Assembly (NCBI GenBank): GCA_005778405.1
Contig: SXOA01000065.1
Coordinates: 19,257-83,256, forward strand
Direction of reading: 5' to 3'
DNA: 64,000 nucleotides
Origin: Planctomycetaceae bacterium
GTDB lineage: Bacteria > Planctomycetota > Planctomycetia > Pirellulales > Pirellulaceae
Shown: in pieces, positions 13,986 to 21,050 of the stretch
Position numbering within the stretch: the first letter of the stretch is position 1
Layout of the letters: every line of letters starts with the position of its first letter
Program-made: the position numbers and the translations under genes
Notes under the pieces: model-generated
Database searches by the model: none
Told to the model about the DNA's origin: nothing
Seen by the model: only the letters and a program-made list of their open reading frames with translations

Positions 13986-16625
13986 TTACCGCGTCAACAG
14001 ATAGAACTGCACGTCGCGATAGCGCAGCCCCTCCGGAAGTTGCGACAGCAGCGGCTGAATCTCGGCCGTGGGCGCGTCACCAAAGAGCACCGTGAGCTGC
14101 TTCCACTGTTCGTCCGTCAGGATCCAGCGGGGATCAACTTTCATCCCTTCCCGCGCGGCGCGAAGCAAGTGCTCGAACAAGGTTTCTTCGGTAATCTTCC
14201 GAATCGCCTGGCACTCCTCGGCGGAATACCCTGATGAGAGGAGTTGCCACGTCCAGTAATGGTTGGCGCGTGTGTGAGGAGCGATATCTTCCCTCGTAGC
14301 CGGCTCGGCCGTAGCCGCACGCGGCCCGCGTGCCGGCTGAATGACCACGGGAACGATGCTCTCCCTCAGCGGTTGCAACACTGGGCGTGGAGGCGTTGGC
14401 TCCACTGCCGGCACCTCCGGTGTAAAGCTCACAGGCGGGCCGCCTGTGGCTACGGGTTTGTGGCCTTGCTTGATTCGCAATAGTAAGGACTCATCCTCCG
14501 TCAGCGGCCCAGGGAGCGGGGCAGTGCCACGCATCACCTCGTCGCCGGTGGGAGTGAGTCGCACCGTGGGACGGAAGCGGGTTTCTTCGACTTGCTCCAC
14601 AAGTTGCATGGCCAAAAGGGAGTCCATCAAATCGGCAATTTCCCGCCGCTTGAGATGCTTAAGGACTCCAAACGTGCTGAGCTTGTCGAGCCGCAATTGC
14701 GAAATCTCCTCCGCTTTCGAACCGGCGAGCATTTTGGCGACGAGGCCTTTGCCAGCTCGTCCCTTCGTACGCGCCACGCCGGAAAGAATCATTCGGGCCA
14801 CTTCGAGCTGAGCCGCATCCGAGTTTTCCTGCGAGCTCTTGGTTTGCTTCTTTGGCGAAGGTTTGGAAAGTACCGGCCGGCAGTTGTCGCAGTGGCCGCA
14901 GCGGGCTTTGCCGAGGTCGCCAAAATAGTCCAGGATTTCCACTTGGCGGCACTTGCGGGTCCGGGCATAGCCGATGACTCGCTCCAGCTTTTCGTACTCC
15001 GCTTCTTTCCGCCGATCCAGTTCCGCGAAGTCGATGCCGAGCAGATCGAACGGCTTCTTCCGCTCCAGCATGTGCGTCGCCCGCCCGCGGAAGGGCGGTA
15101 CGTAATCAAACGCCTTGAGCTTGGAGAGCTCTTTCAGCGCCCGGTTGACCGCCGTGGTATCGAGCTCGGTCTTCTGGCACAGCATTGTTGGGCTCATGAA
15201 AACCCGCTCATGCCGCAGCTCCCCCACGATGTTTTCAATCGCCCGCATTACCTTCCGCTGAACCGTAGCCTCCGGCGAAAGCAGATCGACGAGCGTCGGC
15301 AGGTCGCTGTCGATGCGGACGGCGGCCTGGTTCTGCCGGGAATCGAGCCGCTCCAGCGCTCCGGATTTTTCCAGGATTTTCTCGCACGAGGCAATACCTT
15401 CCGTGGTGAGCGACAGGCCGGTTCCGTCCTTGATTTCCTGCAGCGTCAGCTCGATGGGGTCGGCCTGCTCACCACGGAGGAAATCGTAGACCTTCTTCAC
15501 CGCTTCCCGCGGTGGATACTTGTTGTCGATGAAAAACTCCTGCACGTACCGGTCCGCCTGGCTGAACAGCAGCAGGCAGCGGCTGGGGAGCCCGTCGCGG
15601 CCGGCACGCCCCGCTTCTTGATAGTACGCTTCCAGGCTGCCGGGCATGTTGAAATGCACGACAAACCGCAGGTCCGGTTTGTCGATCCCCATTCCGAACG
15701 CATTCGTAGCGACAATCAGCGGCAGCCGGTCCTCCATGAAATCGTCCTGAATGCGGCGGCGATCATCGGGCGGCAGACCGGCGTGATAGAGGCCGACTTT
15801 GCGGTCCTTCTGAATCTCACGCAGGGTCTCCACCAGCTCTTCGCACCGCTTGCGAGTGGCGGCATAAATGATCCCCGCGCCGGGCGTCTCTTCCAAAAAC
15901 ACACGCAGGGCTTCGTATTTTCCCAGATCCCCCTGCGGCTCCTGGACTTCGAAGCGGAGATTGGCCCGGGCGAAACCGGTGATAAATATCTTGGGCTGTC
16001 TGAGTTGCAACTGTTTCGACACGTCGTCCCGGACCTTCGGCGTGGCCGTGGCGGTGAGGGCGATGGTCTGAGGCCAGCCGAGCCGCTCGCGGAAGCGGCC
16101 GAGGCGGGCATAGTCGGGGCGAAAATCGTGCCCCCATTCGCTGATGCAGTGAGCTTCGTCCACCGCCAGCAGATGCACGTTCGCGGCCCGCACCTTCTCC
16201 AAAAACAGTTGATGCCGCAACCGCTCCGGGGCGATGTAGACCAGGTCCAGCCGCCCCGCCGCCATCTCTTCCATCCGCTCCCGCTGCTCGGCTTGCGTGA
16301 GCGAGCTGTTGATAAACGTGGCCGCGATGCCCAGGGCCTGCAGAGCATCCACCTGATCCTTCATCAGCGCGATGAGGGGCGAAACGACGAGCGTCAGCCC
16401 CTCGCGCATTACGGCCGGCAGTTGATAGCAAAGACTTTTGCCTCCCCCCGTCGGCATGATGCAAAGGCAGTCTTGTTTCTCAATGACGGCCGATATTACC
16501 TCCCGCTGGCCGGGGCGGAACGAGGCGAGACCGAAGCGGGAAAGATGCGCGTCGATGCTCCCCTCCGGCGCAGCGCCAACCGGGGATTCAGTTCGTGGTT
16601 CGGCAGCGGATTGGCCCAGGGACAT
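13986..16625 (-). CDS. recQ: ATP-dependent DNA helicase RecQ
   Basis: An 879-residue protein, much longer than E. coli RecQ (about 610). Motif 0/I: FGLASFRPGQREVI and CIMPTGGGKSLCYQLPA (Walker A near residues 58-64). Motif II is DEAH (156-159). Motif III is TATATP, and the helicase C domain carries IVATNAFGMGIDKP and EAGRAGRDG. The zinc-binding site includes CRQVEILDYFGD and CGHCDNC, followed by the RQC winged-helix. Beyond that are an Ala/Pro-rich linker holding KPVATGGPPVS (from a palindrome at 14430-14448) and a C-terminal helical domain (WQLLSSGYSAEECQAIRKIT) like the helix-turn-helix tails of some RecQ helicases. It unwinds DNA 3' to 5' in recombination and repair. Confidence 0.96.
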   Translation of the reverse strand: MSLGQSAAEPRTESPVGAAPEGSIDAHLSRFGLASFRPGQREVISAVIEKQDCLCIMPTGGGKSLCYQLPAVMREGLTLVVSPLIALMKDQVDALQALGIAATFINSSLTQAEQRERMEEMAAGRLDLVYIAPERLRHQLFLEKVRAANVHLLAVDEAHCISEWGHDFRPDYARLGRFRERLGWPQTIALTATATPKVRDDVSKQLQLRQPKIFITGFARANLRFEVQEPQGDLGKYEALRVFLEETPGAGIIYAATRKRCEELVETLREIQKDRKVGLYHAGLPPDDRRRIQDDFMEDRLPLIVATNAFGMGIDKPDLRFVVHFNMPGSLEAYYQEAGRAGRDGLPSRCLLLFSQADRYVQEFFIDNKYPPREAVKKVYDFLRGEQADPIELTLQEIKDGTGLSLTTEGIASCEKILEKSGALERLDSRQNQAAVRIDSDLPTLVDLLSPEATVQRKVMRAIENIVGELRHERVFMSPTMLCQKTELDTTAVNRALKELSKLKAFDYVPPFRGRATHMLERKKPFDLLGIDFAELDRRKEAEYEKLERVIGYARTRKCRQVEILDYFGDLGKARCGHCDNCRPVLSKPSPKKQTKSSQENSDAAQLEVARMILSGVARTKGRAGKGLVAKMLAGSKAEEISQLRLDKLSTFGVLKHLKRREIADLMDSLLAMQLVEQVEETRFRPTVRLTPTGDEVMRGTAPLPGPLTEDESLLLRIKQGHKPVATGGPPVSFTPEVPAVEPTPPRPVLQPLRESIVPVVIQPARGPRAATAEPATREDIAPHTRANHYWTWQLLSSGYSAEECQAIRKITEETLFEHLLRAAREGMKVDPRWILTDEQWKQLTVLFGDAPTAEIQPLLSQLPEGLRYRDVQFYLLTR
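14430..14448. repeat. Palindrome inside recQ linker
   Basis: CACAGGCGG (14430-14438) and CCGCCTGTG (14440-14448) form a perfect palindrome around one G. On the coding strand it yields the peptide ATGGPPV in a non-conserved linker at about residues 724-731. It looks like a repeat that inserted in frame. Confidence 0.55.
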
Positions 16626-16675
16626 GGGAACATTGTACCGGCGGGTCTGGGCGCAGGAACTCGCTGCACCTGCCG

Positions 16676-19600
16676 CTACTTCCCAAACGCCTTGTCTTCC
16701 GCCTTCCCCGCGCTGCGCATGTAAGCGACGAGATCCAGGATCTCCTCTTTCGTCAGCGTGTTGATCAGTCCCTGGGGCATTTCCGATATTTTGGAAAGCT
16801 GCCGGGCTTGGATGTTGTCTTTCTCGATGACGATTGGCTCTTTGGCGAAGGGATCGGGCCGCAGCTTGATCTGTTTGGCGTTCTCTTCCAGGATACGGCC
16901 GTTAAAGACCTCGCCGTCCTTGGTGAGGATCGACGTGTTGAGGTATTGGTCCGAGATCGCCTTCGACGGAACGATCAGCGACTCCAGAATGTACGTCGGG
17001 TTGAAGCGGTTGCCCACGCCCGTGATGTCCGGGCCGGTGTCGCCGCCATCGCCGTTGAAGCGGTGGCATTTGTAGCACTGAGCCGCCTGGTAGGCGACTT
17101 TCCCTTTCTCGAACGAGCGGCCCTTCTCCACCGCGTTCAGTTCCGGCAGCAGATCTTCCATCTGCCAGTTGTGGACGAACTGCCGCGTCGTTTCCAGCTT
17201 CACGACCTCGACTCGCGCCTTTCCTTCGATCACATCCTTGAGGGCTAGCCGGTCGGCGTCGGTCAGTCTAGCCGCGGCGTCGTCGCGGATCTTGTCGAGG
17301 AACTTGCGAAAGCTGTTGCCGCCGCGGTAACTCTGCTGGGCCATTGGAATCCAGCTAAAGAACGCCCGCCGCTGCTCGTTATTCATCAGATGGCTGACGT
17401 TGCGGAGCACCAGCACGTAGTGGAGTTGGTCCTCCTGCGTCTGCGAAGTCGCTAGCAGTTTCATTCCCGGTGCAACGACCGCCGGTGCTTCCAGATAGGC
17501 CAGCAAAGCCGCCAACTCGTGGTTGACGTTCTCGCTCTGGTTCGGAAACAGCGGCGCAATGCGGCCGGCCAGCGCCGTTGCCAGCTTGGGGTCCGGCCTG
17601 GCGGGACGAATCGTCGCCAGGTTCTGCTCCGGCGAAAGGCCTCCGGGGTCCTTCTGCAGATCATGCAGGCGAATGAAGGCCAGTCCGCTAGCGCGGATGG
17701 CGGCCAGGAACTGGTCCTCCGTCATCTTCTCCCACGGCAGCAGACTGAGGCGGGTGACAATATTCTCCAGGAGCGCTTTGTCGCCGCGCTTCCCCGTGCG
17801 AGCCAACGCGACCATCGCATGAATGGCAGCCGTCGTGCGCTGTTCGCTAAGGGCTTTGTCCTGCCACAGCTTGGGATCCTGATGCTCGATGGCAATTCGG
17901 GCCGCGTAGCGGATCGCCCGGTCATTGCTATTGAAGTGCGGCCAGGCAACTTCAATCGCCTTGGGATCCTCCTTCATGTGATACGCTTCGAGGCTGTGTC
18001 GCACTTCGCGGGCCTTCGCGGCAGCTTCATCCTTGACGATTTCCGCCGGCGCAGTGCTTTCGCTCCCCGTGTACGTCACCCGGTACAGTCCCGACTGTGT
18101 CCGCCGTCCGCCGATGGCAAAGTACATCGCCCCATCCGTGTTCACAACAATGTCCGTCACCGGCAGCGGCTTCCCTTCGATGAACACCTCGAAGTTGCTA
18201 GTGTACGTGGAGCCGGTGGGCGTCATGTGGACGGCGTAAATCTTGCCGTAGGTCCAGTCGTTGATGAAGAAAGCCCGCTGATATTTGGCCGGGAACTTGG
18301 CCCCGGTGCCGAACATGCCGCCGGTCGGCGAGCCGAGGCCGATGTTGGCGACCGCCCCCAGACTGTCGGGCGAATACTCCATCCACTTGCCGGTCCCGTT
18401 CCGCCAGCCGTACTCGCCGCCGCTGACGATGTGGTTGACGCGCGTGGGGCGATACCACGGGGTGCCGGTGTCCCACTCCATGTCGCTGTCAAAGTTGAAC
18501 AGCTCGCCGTCGGTGTTGAAGTCGATGTCGTAGGTATTCCGCAGGCCGCCGCAAATCAACTCCCAGTTCTTGCCGTCCAAATCGCAGCGGGCGACCCAGC
18601 CGGCGGGGGAGAAAATGTGTGGATCATGCCCGCCGCCGTCGGGATTGCGGAGCAGGAGTTGATCTTCGGCCCAGTTGCGATGCGGCGAATTCGAGGCGTA
18701 ACCTTCCGGCGGCTTCGTGAAGTTGCCGGCCACCAGATAGAGCTTGCCGTCGGGGCCGAGGCGAACCGCATGTGGGCCGTGTTCGCCGCCGCCGTCGATG
18801 CTTTTCAGCAGCTCGACCTTGTCGTACTGGTCGTCCCCGTTCGTGTCGGTCACGCGGTACAGCCCCCGCTTATACTTCTGCCCCTCGTTGTTGACGACAT
18901 ACAGGGCATTCCCCACATGCAGCATTCCGTGGGCCTCGCCAATGGCCACGTCGAGCTTCTCCACCTTCGTCGACGCCAGATCTTTCCCCGGCGTGACGCG
19001 GTACAGACTGCCGTACTGGTCGCTCACAATCAGCCGCCCCTTGGGGTCGGGCGTCATGCTCACCCAGCTCCCCTGCTCGTCCTTGGGAACCGAATAGAGC
19101 AGCTCCACCTTGAAGCCGGCAATCGCCCTGATGTTTTCTTCGATGGTCGCCGCGATGCCGGCCGGCTTGGTCGGATCGAGCGAAACGCTGGCCCAGGGAG
19201 CAATGCCAATCTTGCCGATCACGTGCGGCTTCTTCCAGCCAACGTCATCGAACTTAACGGCCTGCCATCCCTTCTCTGCTTCCTTCGCCGTCAGCCACGA
19301 GGCATCCGTCACAATCTGCTCCTTCGAGCCGTCGGCATTCTCAATCAAAATCAGCCCGACGAAACCAGCCGGCCCTCCTTCGTTCACGCCCCGAATCGCA
19401 ATGACGTTTTTTCCCTCGACGAGATGTTTGGCGATGTTTTCGCGGGCGGGATAGGTCCATTCCCGCTTCTGCGTCACCATCTGGCCATTCACAAACAACG
19501 TAAAGTTGTTGTCGCACGAGCCCAAAAACAAAGCCGACTTCGGCGTTCCCTTCAGCTGAAATGCCTTGCGAAAAAAGACCGTCTCATTGTCCTTCGCGTC

Positions 19601-19702
19601 CTGAGCCGCCCAGAGCCACTGGGGATCGGCAGCGAAAGAGGGGAAGGCAGCTCCCAGCGTGAGAAGAAGTAACATCGAAAACTGGCGAGGCGAAAACCGC
19701 AT
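16676..19702 (-). CDS. PVC-type CxxCH haem-binding protein with propeller and HEAT region
   Basis: A 1008-residue exported protein begun at 19702 (MRFSPRQFSMLLLLTLGAAF signal peptide); the upstream 23 residues are dropped. Layout: N-terminal beta-sandwich (residues about 30-170, FRKAFQLKGTPKSALFLG), then a glucose/sorbosone-dehydrogenase-like six-blade propeller (LYRVTPGKDLASTKVEKLD, HGPHAVRLGPDGKLYLVAGN, YGWRNGTGKWMEYSPD), helical HEAT-like repeats, and a C-terminal cytochrome c domain with CYKCH near residue 876 and TGPDITGVGNRF. The ending GEVFNGRILEENAKQIKLR ...LVAYMRSAG is typical of the planctomycete PVC CxxCH family. Likely a periplasmic or surface redox enzyme on a carbohydrate-derived substrate. 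Confidence 0.9.
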   Translation of the reverse strand: MRFSPRQFSMLLLLTLGAAFPSFAADPQWLWAAQDAKDNETVFFRKAFQLKGTPKSALFLGSCDNNFTLFVNGQMVTQKREWTYPARENIAKHLVEGKNVIAIRGVNEGGPAGFVGLILIENADGSKEQIVTDASWLTAKEAEKGWQAVKFDDVGWKKPHVIGKIGIAPWASVSLDPTKPAGIAATIEENIRAIAGFKVELLYSVPKDEQGSWVSMTPDPKGRLIVSDQYGSLYRVTPGKDLASTKVEKLDVAIGEAHGMLHVGNALYVVNNEGQKYKRGLYRVTDTNGDDQYDKVELLKSIDGGGEHGPHAVRLGPDGKLYLVAGNFTKPPEGYASNSPHRNWAEDQLLLRNPDGGGHDPHIFSPAGWVARCDLDGKNWELICGGLRNTYDIDFNTDGELFNFDSDMEWDTGTPWYRPTRVNHIVSGGEYGWRNGTGKWMEYSPDSLGAVANIGLGSPTGGMFGTGAKFPAKYQRAFFINDWTYGKIYAVHMTPTGSTYTSNFEVFIEGKPLPVTDIVVNTDGAMYFAIGGRRTQSGLYRVTYTGSESTAPAEIVKDEAAAKAREVRHSLEAYHMKEDPKAIEVAWPHFNSNDRAIRYAARIAIEHQDPKLWQDKALSEQRTTAAIHAMVALARTGKRGDKALLENIVTRLSLLPWEKMTEDQFLAAIRASGLAFIRLHDLQKDPGGLSPEQNLATIRPARPDPKLATALAGRIAPLFPNQSENVNHELAALLAYLEAPAVVAPGMKLLATSQTQEDQLHYVLVLRNVSHLMNNEQRRAFFSWIPMAQQSYRGGNSFRKFLDKIRDDAAARLTDADRLALKDVIEGKARVEVVKLETTRQFVHNWQMEDLLPELNAVEKGRSFEKGKVAYQAAQCYKCHRFNGDGGDTGPDITGVGNRFNPTYILESLIVPSKAISDQYLNTSILTKDGEVFNGRILEENAKQIKLRPDPFAKEPIVIEKDNIQARQLSKISEMPQGLINTLTKEEILDLVAYMRSAGKAEDKAFGK

Positions 19703-20048
19703 TACAATCGCTCCGAATCGTGAATTTGTTCTGGTAAGTTTCCGTAAATTGCAGCCCCCCAGTATAGGCAAAAAATGGGGGCGGAACTATGTCTGAGCAG
19801 GTACTGCCAAAAGTGCTCGTAGATGAGATGGCCGTCACTTTTGCTCGCTGCGTCGCGGCCGCCAATCGCGCGGCAATACGGGCTGGCGTCTGGTGAGAAG
19901 TTCAGGAAACCTTTGTCGGAATGTATTGACTGAGCCAGCGGGATGCTTACAGGTGCGAGTAGATAGAAGAGCGAGGATTGAAGACAGAGGTTAGGGATGC
20001 GATGACCCTCACCCCGGCCCTCTCCCAAGGGCAGAGGGTTAATTAGGC
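19703..20048. other. Intergenic region upstream of the CxxCH gene, with repeat
   Basis: About 345 bases between epmA (stop 20049) and the CxxCH gene (start 19702). It carries the CCCTCACCCCGGCC repeat near the epmA end. The rest shows no credible gene, RNA or clear promoter. Confidence 0.45.
20003..20037. repeat. Palindromic 'CCCTCACCCCGGC' repeat, copy 2
   Basis: ACCCTCACCCCGGCCCTCTC, then CCAAGGGCAGAGGG; CCCTCT pairs with AGAGGG. The first 14 bases match copy 1 (2407-2443) exactly. It is 11 bases after the epmA stop codon, so it probably ends that transcript. Confidence 0.6.
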
Positions 20049-21050
20049 TCAAGCTCGCTCGATCGGGAACGCCATCACTTCCTGAATCGTCTTCGCGCCG
20101 GTAGTGGCCATTACCAAGCGGTCGAAGCCCAGGGCGCAGCCGGAGCATGACGGCAAGCCGAGGTCCATCGCGGCTAGTAAACGGCTTTCTTCGGGAAGCG
20201 GCTGCTTGCCATCCGATTGTCGGAGCACGTTGTTGCGTCCATTTCGCTCGCGGAGGACTGCCGGGTCGAGCAGTTCGTGGTAGCCGTTGGCGAGCTCGAT
20301 GCCGCGGACGTAGAGCTCGAATCGTTCGGCGACAGGCGGGTTGCCTTGTCTCACTCGCGCCAACGCAGATTGGCTGGCGGGATAGTCGTAGAGGATGGTG
20401 GGGCGGCTTTGGCCGAGGTGGGGCTCAACTTTCTGAGTGAGGAGGAGGTCGAGGTCGAGGTGGAGGTCGTGGTCGAGACTCGAATCGGGAGGCCTGCGGT
20501 CAGTCGTTCCGGCGGGGTCGGGAGACCCGCGCCGAACATCAAGAGGATCCACGCCAGCGTAACGCACGAACGCCTCGCGGTAGGTCAGTCGCTCCGGCGC
20601 TCCCAGACCTAACATCTCGTCGGCCAGGTCCGCCAGGAGTTGCATGCCGGCAGCATAGTCATCACCGGTGCGATACCACTCGACCATCGTGAACTCTGGA
20701 TTGTGCAGCGGGCCGATTTCTCCGCCGCGGAAGGCGCGGGTGACTTGGTAAATGGCACCGAGTTGGCCCTTTCCCGCCACCAGCAGCCGCTTCATGGCAA
20801 ACTCTGGTGACGTTTGCAGCCATAGCTTCGGGCCGACCTGCGGCTCTCGCGGATCGGCGAACAACGTGACCGATAGCGGGTCCAAGTGTCGGTCCACCAC
20901 CACGTCATGGCTGAGGAGCGGCGTCTCCACCTCCAGAAAGCCGCGGCTGTCGAAGAAGGCCCGCAGGCGTTTTAACAAGACCGCTCGAAAGGCGAGCATT
21001 TCGAGCGAAGCGGAGGGCAGGAAGTCAATCTGGACATTGGGAGGGGACAT
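20049..21050 (-). CDS. epmA: EF-P lysine aminoacylase EpmA (GenX/PoxA)
   Basis: A 333-residue class II aminoacyl-tRNA-synthetase-like protein without the anticodon-binding domain, the normal length for EpmA (E. coli 325). Motif 2 is YQVTRAFRGGEIGPLHNPEFTM and motif 3 is GCALGFDRLVMA; LQTSPEFAMKRLLVAG and VETPLLSHDVVVDRHLDP are also characteristic. EpmA attaches (R)-beta-lysine to elongation factor P, which helps ribosomes through polyproline stretches. Residues about 171-203 (VRRGSPDPAGTTDRRPP then DHDLHLDLDLLL) replace a family helix and derive from a palindromic repeat plus a short GAGGTC-type tandem. The start overlaps the preceding PSD1 gene's stop by one base (TAATG). Confidence 0.93.
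   Translation of the reverse strand: MSPPNVQIDFLPSASLEMLAFRAVLLKRLRAFFDSRGFLEVETPLLSHDVVVDRHLDPLSVTLFADPREPQVGPKLWLQTSPEFAMKRLLVAGKGQLGAIYQVTRAFRGGEIGPLHNPEFTMVEWYRTGDDYAAGMQLLADLADEMLGLGAPERLTYREAFVRYAGVDPLDVRRGSPDPAGTTDRRPPDSSLDHDLHLDLDLLLTQKVEPHLGQSRPTILYDYPASQSALARVRQGNPPVAERFELYVRGIELANGYHELLDPAVLRERNGRNNVLRQSDGKQPLPEESRLLAAMDLGLPSCSGCALGFDRLVMATTGAKTIQEVMAFPIERA
20486..20537. repeat. Half-copy of the 59 kb palindromic element inside epmA
   Basis: This 52-bp stretch matches 59142-59192 at about 44 of 52 positions with one single-base indel; the final CGGCGGGGTCG/GAGACCCGCGCCGAAC part is almost identical. It corresponds to the right half of the intergenic element at 59086-59188. Here it is read in frame within epmA, giving RRGSPDPAGTTDRRPP. 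Confidence 0.75.

Noticed and set aside
14592..16724. 710-residue ORF opposite recQ
   Set aside because: Antisense shadow; recQ has all helicase motifs on the other strand.
17519..19672. 717-residue ORF opposite the CxxCH gene
   Set aside because: Antisense shadow caused by high GC; no domain pattern.
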